DNA from: Pseudonocardia humida
GTDB taxonomy: Bacteria > Actinomycetota > Actinomycetes > Mycobacteriales > Pseudonocardiaceae
DNA: 64,000 bases
Direction: 5' to 3'
NCBI RefSeq assembly: GCF_023898865.1
Contig: NZ_JAGSOV010000020.1
Span: 1 to 64,000, forward strand
The notes below the pieces were generated by a model. The model was not told where the DNA came from. It was given only the letters and a program-made list of their open reading frames with translations, and made no database searches. The position numbers were made by a program, and so were the translations under genes. Shown here in pieces: positions 9,322-16,420 of this stretch (position 1 is its first letter; every line of letters begins with the position of its first letter).

Positions 9322-10005
9322 CCGCTCCCCGGCCCGACCCGTGCGCCGGAAGTGGAACGGGCAGTGCGTCCCGCCCAGCCCGATCGTGGTGGCGCGGGTG
9401 AAGGCGAACCCGTGGCGCTCCGGGTCGATGGCCCGGATCCAGCTGGTGTCGAAGGCGCACAGCACCGGGGTCAGCCCCGGTTCCCCGAGCCGGGTGAGGT
9501 GCTCGTGGTAGCCGCAGCGGTGCACGTCGGCGTGGAAGCGGCCGTCGTCGTCGTGCGGGTGCGCGAAGCGGAACTCGGCGCCGAAGTCCGTGCTCTCCCG
9601 CTCCCGGGCGACCGCGACCATCGCGGCGAACGGGTCGGGCGCGGCGTCCAGCATCGCTCGCGTGCCCGCGGTGACGGCACCGGCGAGCGGTTCGACGAAC
9701 GCGCTGGTCAGCCAGTCGAGGAGGGTGTCGGCGGGGTGGTCCTCGCGCAGCACCCGGTGTGCGGCGACGACGGCGGCGACGTAGCGCAGGTTGGAGCGGG
9801 CGGCGTCGTCGGGCAGCTCGGTCGGGGCCGCGACCAGCTCGGCGTAGCCGGCCCGGATCCGCTCGACCACCGCCCGTCGCACGGGCGCCGGGGTGCCGCC
9901 CGCGGCCAGGTCGTGGTCGAGGCGGTCGAAGAAGAGCGCGACGACGGCGCGGCTGTCGCGGTCGTGGTCGCGCGCGGTCGGGTCGCTGATAGCGGGGTCG
10001 CTCAC
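9310..10005 (-). CDS. L-2-amino-thiazoline-4-carboxylate (ATC) hydrolase-like protein
   Basis: A 231-residue protein with the features of the ATC_hydrolase-like family: an all-helical N-terminal half (about residues 15-130) and a C-terminal alpha/beta half ending in a conserved Cys/His patch (HRCGYHEHL, AFDTSWIRAIDP, GGTHCPFHFRR). The named activity of the founding family member is ring opening of ATC on the way to L-cysteine; many members are uncharacterised, so the substrate here is inference. The GTG at 10005 was preferred over a GTG at 10065 because GGAAGG precedes it at a good distance. It is convergent with mutY and shares 12 bp with it. Confidence 0.65.
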   Translation of the reverse strand: MSDPAISDPTARDHDRDSRAVVALFFDRLDHDLAAGGTPAPVRRAVVERIRAGYAELVAAPTELPDDAARSNLRYVAAVVAAHRVLREDHPADTLLDWLTSAFVEPLAGAVTAGTRAMLDAAPDPFAAMVAVARERESTDFGAEFRFAHPHDDDGRFHADVHRCGYHEHLTRLGEPGLTPVLCAFDTSWIRAIDPERHGFAFTRATTIGLGGTHCPFHFRRTGRAGERSDG

Positions 10006-10189
10006 GGTGGAGTCCTTCCGGTCGGGACGACCGGGCGGACCGGAGCGCTCGTCGGAGCGCGCCACTGGCCGCCCGGACGTCCGGGTTGACCAGCGCGCTC
10101 CACCCCCTACCGGCGCTGAGATGTGTGCGCGGGCAGTGAATACGATCCGCCCGGCGCCGTCAACCGGCGCCGCGACCGGCGGGGGGCTG

Positions 10190-10648
10190 ATGGCGCAGGG
10201 CGTGCGGTTCCGGCTCGACGACGCGGCGGTCGCCGCGATCGACGCCCTTCGGGACCGGGTGGGCGGGCTCGGGATCGCCGTTCCCGGCGATCAGCCGACG
10301 GTGACCGTCGCCGCCGCCGGGTCGGTGCCCGCGCCGGCCCGCGCGGCCCTCGACGCCGAGCTGCGCCTGCTCGCGCTGCCCTCGATATGGCTCGCCACCC
10401 TCGGCACGGTGGCCGGTCGACCCGACGAGCTGGTGCTCGCGGCCGTGGTCGACGCCGAACTGCTGGCCGTGCACGCCGCCGTGCACGACGCGCTGGCCGG
10501 GCGGGTCCGCGGCCCGGTCGCGGCGTACCTGCCGGGCACCTGGCTGCCGCACTGCGTGCTGGCCGTCGAACGGCCGGCGGAGGCCTTCGCCGCGCTGCAC
10601 CCCGTCACGCCCGTCCGCGCCCGGGTGACCGGCGTCGAGATCAGCTGA
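10190..10648 (+). CDS. 2'-5' RNA ligase/2H phosphoesterase-like protein
   Basis: A 152-residue protein that fits a 2H-phosphoesterase pseudo-twofold: a first lobe with VRFRLDDAAVAAIDALRDRV and a beta strand VTVAAAGSV, and a second lobe with YLPGTWLPHCVLAVE. The second H-x-T/S-like motif reads PHCV, but in the first motif the histidine seems replaced (VAAAGS), so catalysis may be impaired. An ATG at 10190 follows a GGGGGG stretch. The gene stands alone between the ATC-hydrolase-like gene and mhuD. Family assignment rests on fold-like pattern and length and is moderate. Confidence 0.5.
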   Translation: MAQGVRFRLDDAAVAAIDALRDRVGGLGIAVPGDQPTVTVAAAGSVPAPARAALDAELRLLALPSIWLATLGTVAGRPDELVLAAVVDAELLAVHAAVHDALAGRVRGPVAAYLPGTWLPHCVLAVERPAEAFAALHPVTPVRARVTGVEIS

Positions 10649-10659
10649 CGCCCCGCCGG

Positions 10660-10715
10660 GTTCAGGAAGGCCACCTTCATGGCGCCCGGGGTTCAGGAAG
10701 GTGGCCTTCCTGAAC
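10660..10715. repeat. Family-A inverted repeat (TTCAGGAAGGCCAC type)
   Basis: The left arm GTTCAGGAAGGCCACCTT (10660-10677) is the exact reverse complement of 10698-10715. The right half, 10691-10715, is itself an almost perfect small hairpin, so two alternative structures are possible. It lies between two plus-strand genes (2H phosphoesterase and mhuD). Related hairpins are at 11993, 39625, 46627 and 60427. A terminator or RNA-processing role is possible; no U-tract follows. Confidence 0.85.
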
Positions 10716-10794
10716 TTCGGGAGCCGCGGGGTGGCTCGGGGGCGAGCCGTCGGGCGTCCACGCGGCGCGCCGCACCCGCACTACCCTGGGGCCC

Positions 10795-11103
10795 ATGGCC
10801 GTCGTGAAGATCAATGCAATCGAGGTGCCCGAGGGCGCGGGTCCGGAGCTGGAGAAGCGGTTCGCCAACCGGCTGCACGCGGTCGACGGCCAGCCCGGGT
10901 TCCTGTCGTTCGAGCTGCTGCGCCCGGTCAAGGGCGAGGACCGGTACTTCGTCGTCACCCACTGGGACACCGAGGAGTCGTTCCAGGCGTGGCTGCAGGG
11001 GCCGGCGATGACCGCGCACTCCGGCGAGCGCGCCCGCCCGGTCGCGTCGGGGTCGTCGCTGCTGGAGTTCGAGGTCGTCCAGCAGTCCGTGGCGTCGTCC
11101 TGA
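10795..11103 (+). CDS. mhuD: Heme-degrading monooxygenase MhuD
   Basis: A 102-residue ferredoxin-like ABM-fold enzyme that degrades heme and frees iron (mycobilin-type products in M. tuberculosis). The match to mycobacterial MhuD is very close along the whole length: VVKINAIEVPEG at the start, LLRPVKGEDRYFVVTHW in the middle, and SLLEFEVV at the end. The residues known to position heme in MhuD are at the same numbers: Asn7, Trp66 and the heme-ligand His75 (AMTAH). It acts as a cytoplasmic homodimer. In M. tuberculosis the gene also lies shortly after mutY. A SIR2-family gene follows immediately and overlaps its stop codon. Confidence 0.95.
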   Translation: MAVVKINAIEVPEGAGPELEKRFANRLHAVDGQPGFLSFELLRPVKGEDRYFVVTHWDTEESFQAWLQGPAMTAHSGERARPVASGSSLLEFEVVQQSVASS

Positions 11104-11942
11104 GCGCGGCGGCCCCGGCCGCCGACCTCGACCGGGCCGCCGAGCTCCTGGCCGGCGCCGACGCGCTGCTCGTCTGCGCGGGCGCCGGCATGGGCGTCGA
11201 CTCCGGGCTGCCCGACTTCCGCGGCCCGGAGGGCTTCTGGCGGGCCTACCCGCCGTACCGGGCCCTCGGGCTGCGGTTCACCGAGATCGCCGACCCCTCC
11301 CACTTCACCACCGACCCCGAGCTGGCCTGGGGCTTCTACGGCCACCGGCTGGGCCTGTACCGGACGACCGCGCCGCACCCCGGGTTCGGGGTGCTGGCCC
11401 GCTGGGCCCGGCGGCGCCCGACGCGGGTGTTCACGTCCAACGTCGACGGGCAGTTCCAGCGGGCCGGGCTGCCCGGCGTGGCCGAGTGCCACGGGTCGAT
11501 CCACTTCCTGCAGTGCCTGGTCGACTGCGGACAGCCCGTCTGGTCGGCCGACGACGTCGTCGTCGCCGTCGACCCGGCGACCATGCGGGCGACGCCGCCC
11601 CTGCCCGCCTGCCCCGCGTGCGGCGCGCTCGCCCGCCCCAACATCCTGATGTTCGGCGACACCGAGTGGGTCGCCGACCGGTCCGCCGAGCAGGTCGGCG
11701 AGCACACGGCGTGGCTGCGCGGGCTCCGGAACGCCGGTGCGCGGCTCGCCGTCGTCGAGATCGGGGCGGGGACGGCGGTCCCCACCGTCCGCCGCGAGGC
11801 CGAGGTGGCCAGCGCGGCGTCCGGGGCGCTGGTCCGGATCAACCCGGCCGAGCCCGGGGTGCGCCACGGCCGTGGCGTCGGCCTCGCCGCCCCCGCCGCC
11901 GCCACCCTCCAGGCCCTCGACGAACGCCTCACCTGGCACTGA
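11100..11942 (+). CDS. SIR2-family NAD-dependent protein deacetylase (sirtuin)
   Basis: NAD-dependent protein deacylase fold. Motifs in order are GAGMGVDSGLPDFRG (NAD-binding GAG and FRG loop), TSNVDGQFQRAG (TxNxDxLHxxAG type), ECHGSIHFLQC (catalytic His), a cysteine pair downstream (CPAC) with QC and DC upstream as probable zinc ligands, and RPNILMFGD. The start is unusual. Upstream of the NAD motif there is no in-frame ATG, GTG or TTG that does not run deep into mhuD. The best candidate is CTG at 11100, which overlaps the mhuD stop (CTGA), giving 280 residues and tight coupling. A frameshift fusion with mhuD is the alternative. Protein targets are unknown. Confidence 0.82.
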   Translation: MSAAAPAADLDRAAELLAGADALLVCAGAGMGVDSGLPDFRGPEGFWRAYPPYRALGLRFTEIADPSHFTTDPELAWGFYGHRLGLYRTTAPHPGFGVLARWARRRPTRVFTSNVDGQFQRAGLPGVAECHGSIHFLQCLVDCGQPVWSADDVVVAVDPATMRATPPLPACPACGALARPNILMFGDTEWVADRSAEQVGEHTAWLRGLRNAGARLAVVEIGAGTAVPTVRREAEVASAASGALVRINPAEPGVRHGRGVGLAAPAAATLQALDERLTWH

Positions 11943-11955
11943 TCCCGCGCCCCAC

Positions 11956-11990
11956 CCCGTCCCGTCCCGTCCCGTCCCGTCCCGTCCCGT
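11956..11990. repeat. CCCGT pentanucleotide microsatellite, 7 units
   Basis: Seven uninterrupted CCCGT units directly downstream of the sirtuin gene stop codon and directly before the family-A hairpin. Perfect short tandem repeats of this length are liable to slippage. Being outside any reading frame, it would not cause phase variation of a protein. Confidence 0.9.
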
Positions 11991-11992
11991 GT

Positions 11993-12041
11993 CAGGAAAG
12001 CCACCATCAGGACACCAGACGTCCTGATGGTGGCTTTCCTG
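11993..12041. terminator. Family-A inverted repeat between convergent genes
   Basis: A perfect 21-bp stem (left 11993-12013, CAGGAAAGCCACCATCAGGAC; right 12021-12041) with a 7-nt loop. It lies exactly between the convergent sirtuin and GNAT genes; the GNAT stop codon begins at the last stem base. The position suggests a bidirectional terminator. The arm sequence is nearly identical to that of the hairpin at 60427. Confidence 0.8.
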
Positions 12042-12602
12042 TCATCGGGGGGACGGGGATCGGGGGGACGGGGTGGCCACGGTGGCCGGGTCGGGCCAGT
12101 GGCAGCGCAGGATCGGGGCCGAGTCCTCGGCCGGGGTGGTCGAGATCGTCCGCTCGACCTCGACGGCCCCGGCCCGCCGGTAGAAGCCGCGGGCGTTCTC
12201 GTTCCGCTCCATCACCCACAACCACATCCCGGCGCCCGGCCGCTCCCGCAGCGTCCACTCCGCGGCCCGCCGCAGCAGCGCCAGCCCGAGCCCGCGGCCG
12301 CGCTGGTCGACGCGGACGTGCAGGTTGTCGACGTAGGCGCCCCAGGTGGGGTCGCCGTCGCCGAACAGGCAGGCGAACCCGAGCAGGCCGCTGCCGTCGA
12401 CGGCCACCCAGACGCGCTGGTCGGGGCGCGGGTCGGCGAACCGCCCGCGCCAGACACCGCGGCGCTCGCCGTCGAGGTCGCCGTCGAGGTAGGAGTCGAG
12501 CATCATGCCGCGGTAGGTGCGCCGCCAGCTGTCGGCGTGCAGCGCGGCGATCGCGTCGGCGTCGGCCGCGGTCGCCACCCGGATGTCCTCACCGGTCGTC
12601 AT
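12042..12602 (-). CDS. GNAT-family N-acetyltransferase
   Basis: A 186-residue GCN5-related acetyltransferase. The early segment IRVATAADADAIAALHADSWR is typical. The acetyl-CoA-binding motif A is LHVRVDQRGRGLGLALLRRA (Q/RxxGxG/A form), and motif B is near WLWVMERNENARGFYRRAGA. The acceptor substrate cannot be predicted. The ATG at 12602 was chosen; the frame stays open upstream but loses family similarity. The short C-terminal Ser/Pro/Arg tail is encoded in low-complexity DNA beside the hairpin. It is divergent from the GAF-like gene at 12732. Confidence 0.85.
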   Translation of the reverse strand: MTTGEDIRVATAADADAIAALHADSWRRTYRGMMLDSYLDGDLDGERRGVWRGRFADPRPDQRVWVAVDGSGLLGFACLFGDGDPTWGAYVDNLHVRVDQRGRGLGLALLRRAAEWTLRERPGAGMWLWVMERNENARGFYRRAGAVEVERTISTTPAEDSAPILRCHWPDPATVATPSPRSPSPR

Positions 12603-12731
12603 CCGACCAGCCTCGTCGATCACCGGCCGCGGGAGAAGTCGCGGATGGTGGCGGTCGGTTACCTGTCCGTCGGGACGTGCCGGGGCCCGTCGCGCTTGCC
12701 CGGCCCGCGATGCGCCACCGATCCTCGACGG

Positions 12732-13322
12732 GTGGAGGTTCTGGACGCCGGGGTGGGGGTGGGGTGCGAGCCCGCGCCCGACCCGCTGGCGACGGCTATC
12801 CCGCTGCTGCGCGACACCCTGGTCCGGATCGCCGACGAGGCGCGGCACACGATGGTCGTCACCGACGCCGACGGGCGGGTCCTGTGGCGCGACGCCCGCC
12901 GCGACCCCGGCCGGCGCACCCGGCACCGCTGGACGTCCTCCGCGTGCCCCGTGCACGACCCGGACGCCGGCGCGGTGATCGGGGCCGTGGACGTGACCGG
13001 CCCGGTGCGGTCGCTGCACCCGACGACCCCCGCGCTGGTGGCCGCGGCCGCGATGCTCACCGAGAGCCTGCTGGTCGCGCAGCAGGCGGTCCGCGACGAG
13101 CTGCTGCTGGCCCGCCACCTGCCGCTGCTCGACCGGACGCGCGGCGAGCCCGCCGCGCTGCTGGCGCTGAGCGGCCGGGTGCTGCTGTGCAACCCGGAGG
13201 GCTGGCTCCCGGAGCGGGTGGCGGTCGACGACGGCGGTCGGGTCGCCGTCGTCGGCGGCGAGGCGGTGCTCGACCCGATCCTGGGCGGCTGGTTGCTGCG
13301 CCTGCGCCGCCGCCCCGCCTAG
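12732..13322 (+). CDS. GAF-like regulatory protein with shortened sensor domain
   Basis: A protein of about 196 residues related to the N-terminal sensor region of actinobacterial GAF-domain regulators. Diagnostic pieces are MVVTDADGRVLWRD and, right after it, SACPVHDPDAGAVIGAVDVTGP, then a helical LVAAAAMLTESLLVAQQ and a small C-terminal domain reading LLALSGRVLLCNPEGW. In the usual family about 45-55 residues of GAF core (the GTNAIGTALAT-type region) lie between the first two pieces; here they are missing. No HTH is present. The protein may be a remnant or a specialised partner. The start is uncertain: GTG 12732 is my choice, with ATG 12645 in the same frame. Confidence 0.55.
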   Translation: MEVLDAGVGVGCEPAPDPLATAIPLLRDTLVRIADEARHTMVVTDADGRVLWRDARRDPGRRTRHRWTSSACPVHDPDAGAVIGAVDVTGPVRSLHPTTPALVAAAAMLTESLLVAQQAVRDELLLARHLPLLDRTRGEPAALLALSGRVLLCNPEGWLPERVAVDDGGRVAVVGGEAVLDPILGGWLLRLRRRPA

Positions 13323-13335
13323 CGGTCCGTCGGGC

Positions 13336-14211
13336 TCAGCCCGTGAGGTGGGAGAGCGTGCGGTCCCAGGTGGGCACGACCAGCAGGTGCCCCAGGCCGT
13401 CGTGCTCCTCGAGGCGGGCGGCCGGCAGCCGGGAGGCCCACCAGCGGCCGTGCTCGGGACCGATGGCGTCGGCGGCGCCGTAGGCCAGCAGCACCGGCGC
13501 GCGGACGTCGGCCGGGTCGAAGCCCCACGGCCGCAGCGTGTAGCCGACCAGGTCGGCCACCAGCCCGACCGAACCCTGCGCGACCGCGCTGTCGAGCATC
13601 GTCCCCAGCCGGTCGGCGACCCCGTCGCCCGCGAGCACCGGGGCGTCGACGTCCGCGGCGCCGACGAGGCCGAGGCGGTCCGCGCCGGACGCGCCGACCA
13701 GCATCGGCTCGAACACCGGGGTCAGCGCGGCCTGCGCGACGGGCGCGGGCTGCCCGCGCAGCGCGTCGAGGCCGGCCATGTGCTCGGCGGGGATCCAGGA
13801 CACCTCCTCGTCCGGGGCGGGCGTGCCGATCACCGCGACCCGGGACACCAGCTCCGGGCGGCGGGCGGCCAGGGCCAGCGCCACCCGGCCGCCCGCCGAC
13901 CAGCCCGCCACGCCGGCGCGCGCGCCGGGGGCGAGCACCGCGTCCAGCAGCGCGGCGGCGTCGTCGGCCGCCGAGTCGACGGTGGCGAAGTCGTCGGTCG
14001 GGTCGGAGCCGCCGTAGCCGGGGCGGTCGAGCGAGAGCAGCCGCACGCCGTGGGCGGCGGTGGCCTTCGGGTCGGGGTCGAAGTCGCCCGCACCCGGCGC
14101 GGCGTGGCTGAGCAGGACGACCGGGGCCTCGTCCGGGGCGCCCGGGGTGAGGTCGTGCACGGCCACCCGACGGCCACCGGGACGGTCCAGGAACTGGGGA
14201 GTCTGTGCCAT
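13336..14211 (-). CDS. Alpha/beta-hydrolase
   Basis: A 291-residue alpha/beta-hydrolase fold protein. The oxyanion strand region is VVLLSHAAPGAGDFD, the second conserved segment is LLSLDRPGYGGSDP, the nucleophile elbow is GWSAGG (Ser), a cap region follows, and the catalytic His is probably in DGLGHLLVVP with an acid in YGAADAIGPEHG. The substrate is unknown. The ATG at 14211 was chosen. It is divergent from the WYL regulator at 14276, and a palindrome at 14234-14253 lies between them, so the regulator probably controls this hydrolase. Confidence 0.85.
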   Translation of the reverse strand: MAQTPQFLDRPGGRRVAVHDLTPGAPDEAPVVLLSHAAPGAGDFDPDPKATAAHGVRLLSLDRPGYGGSDPTDDFATVDSAADDAAALLDAVLAPGARAGVAGWSAGGRVALALAARRPELVSRVAVIGTPAPDEEVSWIPAEHMAGLDALRGQPAPVAQAALTPVFEPMLVGASGADRLGLVGAADVDAPVLAGDGVADRLGTMLDSAVAQGSVGLVADLVGYTLRPWGFDPADVRAPVLLAYGAADAIGPEHGRWWASRLPAARLEEHDGLGHLLVVPTWDRTLSHLTG

Positions 14212-14233
14212 GGATCGAGGATCGCGCGGGGTC

Positions 14234-14253
14234 GGTGACACCGTGATGTCACC
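14234..14253. promoter_or_regulatory. Probable operator of the WYL regulator
   Basis: Inverted repeat GGTGACA-N6-TGTCACC in the 64-bp gap between the divergent hydrolase and WYL-regulator starts. Its position fits a shared operator for autoregulation and control of the hydrolase. The assignment is inferred from symmetry and position only. Confidence 0.6.
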
Positions 14254-14275
14254 GTTTTCTGCGATCCTCGACGGC

Positions 14276-14971
14276 GTGAACCGGACCGAGCGCCTGTACG
14301 CCATCGCCGAGGAGCTGCGCGCGGCCGGGCGCTCCGGGCGCACCAGCGCCTGGCTGGCCCGGCGGCTGGAGGTGTCGACGCGGACGGTCAAGCGCGACAT
14401 CGACGCGCTGCTGCAGGCCGGGCTGCCGCTGTGGGCGCAGGCCGGGCCGGGCGGCGGCTACGTGCTCGACAGCGCCGGGATGCCCCCGCTGAGCATCACC
14501 GCGGCCGAGGCGGCCGCCATCGCCGTCGCTTTGGCCGCGCTGCCTGACCTGCCCTTCGCCGTCGACGGGCGCAGCGCCCTGTCCAAGGTGCTGGCCGCGA
14601 TGCCGGCGGCCGAGCGGGAGCGGGCCGAGTCGATCGCGACGCGGCTGTGGCTGCGCACGCCGGAGGAGGTGCCGCGGCCCGCGGTCGCCCGGGTGATCGA
14701 CGAGGCCCTGCGCCGGCAGCGGGTGCTGGTCATCGGCTTCCGCGACCGCGACGGCGGGCAGACCGAGCGCGCCGTCGAGCCGGTCGCGCTGGCCGCGACG
14801 GGCGGCCACTGGCACCTGCTGGCCTGGTGCCGGCTGCGCGAGGGACCGCGCTGGTTCCGCACCGACCGGATCACCGCCGCGCACCTGACGAACGAGCCGG
14901 CGCCCGAGCACGATCCGGCGACGCTGTTCGGCACGCCCCCGCCCGACGCCCACCCGGTCCGCCTCCGCTGA
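14276..14971 (+). CDS. HTH/WYL-domain transcriptional regulator
   Basis: A 231-residue regulator of the YafY/PafBC-like type. The N-terminal winged HTH spans about residues 1-60 (NRTERLYAIAEELR, ARRLEVSTRTVKRDIDAL). A linker is followed by a WYL domain at about 135-220, with the hallmark HLLAWCRLREGPRWFRTDRI (the W-Y/C-L position reads HLLAWC). WYL domains commonly bind nucleic-acid or other ligands. The GTG at 14276 was chosen because an upstream in-frame ATG (14246) overlaps the palindrome thought to be the operator. It is probably autoregulated and controls the divergent hydrolase. Confidence 0.85.
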   Translation: MNRTERLYAIAEELRAAGRSGRTSAWLARRLEVSTRTVKRDIDALLQAGLPLWAQAGPGGGYVLDSAGMPPLSITAAEAAAIAVALAALPDLPFAVDGRSALSKVLAAMPAAERERAESIATRLWLRTPEEVPRPAVARVIDEALRRQRVLVIGFRDRDGGQTERAVEPVALAATGGHWHLLAWCRLREGPRWFRTDRITAAHLTNEPAPEHDPATLFGTPPPDAHPVRLR

Positions 14972-14983
14972 CCCCCACCCCCG

Positions 14984-15667
14984 TCAGGTCAGGTAGGCGA
15001 CGAGCCGGTCGGCCAGCTCGACCGGGCGGGAGAGGGCCACCAGGTGGCCGCCGGGCATCTCGTCGAGCTCGACGCCGAGGCGGTCGCGGGCGAGCCGGCG
15101 CTGGAACTCCAGCGGGAAGAACCGGTCGTCGCGACCCTGCAGGAAGCGCACCGGCAGGCCGGGCGCGAAGACCGGGTCGGGGCCGGGCCACGGCGCGGCG
15201 AACGGCGTGTCGCTCTGGTCGGGGGCGTCGCCGGCCATCGCCTCGGCCCGGACCGGCGCCGGCACGTCGTGGAAGAGCAGCTCCAGGAAGTCGTCGGTGC
15301 CCCAGCCGCCCTTCCGCGCGCACTCCTCGACGGCGGCCGCCTGCCCGGTGACCTCCCACCACTCGCCGCCCGATTCGCCCGGGCGGGGTGTCATCGCGTT
15401 GAGCATGACCACCATCCGCGTCGGCACCCGGCGCGCCACCAGCGGCGCCGTCAGCCCTCCCATCGACTGCGCCACCAGGACGACGTCGGTGCGGTCGCCG
15501 ACCGCGGCCACGACGGTGTCGGTGTACTCGGCGAGGCCCGCGGCGGGGTCGGCGGCCGGCAGGTCGACCGCGACCGCCTCGTGGCCGCGGGCCCGCAGCT
15601 CGGGCAGCACGCGGTGCCAGTACCAGGCCGCACCGCCGGCCCCGGGGATCAGCACGAACGACGTCAT
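14984..15667 (-). CDS. Alpha/beta-hydrolase (esterase EstC-like)
   Basis: A 227-residue compact hydrolase beginning MTSFVLIPGAGGAAWYWHRV, typical of the plant-methylesterase-like/EstC group. The nucleophile elbow is VAQSMGGLTAP (Ser), the acid is likely in FLQGRDDRFFP, and the His is in MPGGHLVALSRP. Tryptophan-rich loops (GGEWWEVTG) form the cap. The substrate is unknown. It is divergent from the HxlR-type regulator, with stacked short inverted repeats between them (15669-15694), so it is the likely target of that regulator. Confidence 0.87.
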   Translation of the reverse strand: MTSFVLIPGAGGAAWYWHRVLPELRARGHEAVAVDLPAADPAAGLAEYTDTVVAAVGDRTDVVLVAQSMGGLTAPLVARRVPTRMVVMLNAMTPRPGESGGEWWEVTGQAAAVEECARKGGWGTDDFLELLFHDVPAPVRAEAMAGDAPDQSDTPFAAPWPGPDPVFAPGLPVRFLQGRDDRFFPLEFQRRLARDRLGVELDEMPGGHLVALSRPVELADRLVAYLT

Positions 15668-15668
15668 G

Positions 15669-15694
15669 CTCCTAAACTAGGAGTAGATACTCCT
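15669..15694. promoter_or_regulatory. Probable HxlR-type operator
   Basis: Overlapping inverted repeats CTCCTA-AAC-TAGGAG and AGGAGTA-GA-TACTCCT in the 47-bp gap between the divergent hydrolase and HxlR genes. There are three alternating half-sites of core TAGGAG/CTCCTA. The length and AT-richness stand out against the very GC-rich surroundings, as expected for a promoter/operator. Confidence 0.65.
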
Positions 15695-15714
15695 GATGTG
15701 CAACACTCGATGCC

Positions 15715-16404
15715 GTGCGCAGCTACGACGACCCCTGCGGCATCGCCCGCGCCCTGGACGTCGTCGGCGAGCGCTGGGCCCTGCTCGTCGTGCGGGAGCT
15801 GGTGCTCGGCCCCAAGCGCTTCACCGACCTCGCCGCCGGCCTGCCCGGGCTGAGCCAGAACGTGCTGTCCCAGCGGCTGCGCGAGCTGGAGGACGCCGGG
15901 GTCGTGCGCCGCGCCCGACTCGGCCCGCCGGCCGGCAGCCGCGTATACCGCCTCACCGAGCGGGGCGCCGACCTGGAGCCGGTGCTGCTCGCGCTGGCCC
16001 GTTGGGGCGCGCGCCGCCCCGTGCCCGACACCGGCGCCGATCTCAGCGTCGACGCGCTCGCCTTCGCGCTGCGCACGACGTTCGACCCGGCGGTGGCCGG
16101 CGACCTGTGCCTGCGCGCCACGGTCCGCCTCGACGACGACGTGCTGCGCCTGGACGTCCGCGACGGCCGGCTCGACCTGGCTCGCGGCGAGGCCGACACC
16201 CCCGACTGCGTCCTGACCACCGACCCCGCGACCCTGCGCGCGCTCGCGTTCGGCGGGCGTCCCGTCGCCGAGGCCGAGGCCTCGGGCGCCCTGCGCATCG
16301 ACGGCGACCGCCCCGCGGCCCTGCGGCTGCTGCGCTGCTTCCCCCGCCCCACCCCCGTCGAGAACGAACCTGGTGCCGTTCGGACCGGTGCAGAACGGCG
16401 CTGA
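15715..16404 (+). CDS. HxlR-family transcriptional regulator with C-terminal sterol-carrier-like domain
   Basis: A 229-residue protein. The N-terminal HxlR winged HTH (about residues 1-95) shows PCGIARALDVVGERWALLVV, LGPKRFTDLAAGLPGLSQNV and LSQRLRELEDAGVV. The C-terminal part (about 125-215) resembles the SCP2-like domain fused to some actinobacterial HxlR proteins (DCVLTTDPATLRAL). The last residues are encoded inside the inverted repeat at 16354-16420, which supplies the stop codon, so the tail may have been altered by repeat insertion. GTG start. It probably represses the divergent hydrolase. Confidence 0.85.
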   Translation: MRSYDDPCGIARALDVVGERWALLVVRELVLGPKRFTDLAAGLPGLSQNVLSQRLRELEDAGVVRRARLGPPAGSRVYRLTERGADLEPVLLALARWGARRPVPDTGADLSVDALAFALRTTFDPAVAGDLCLRATVRLDDDVLRLDVRDGRLDLARGEADTPDCVLTTDPATLRALAFGGRPVAEAEASGALRIDGDRPAALRLLRCFPRPTPVENEPGAVRTGAERR

Positions 16405-16420
16405 GTTCGTTCTCGACGGG
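16354..16420. repeat. Family-B inverted repeat (CCGTCGAGAACGAA type)
   Basis: A perfect 16-bp outer stem (16354-16369 with 16405-16420) encloses an inner GCCGTT...AACGGC stem. It lies across the 3' end of the HxlR gene and abuts the convergent YihY-family stop codon at 16421. The outer arm recurs in the hairpin at 56713-56777. It could act as a bidirectional terminator or as a mobile palindrome. Confidence 0.85.
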
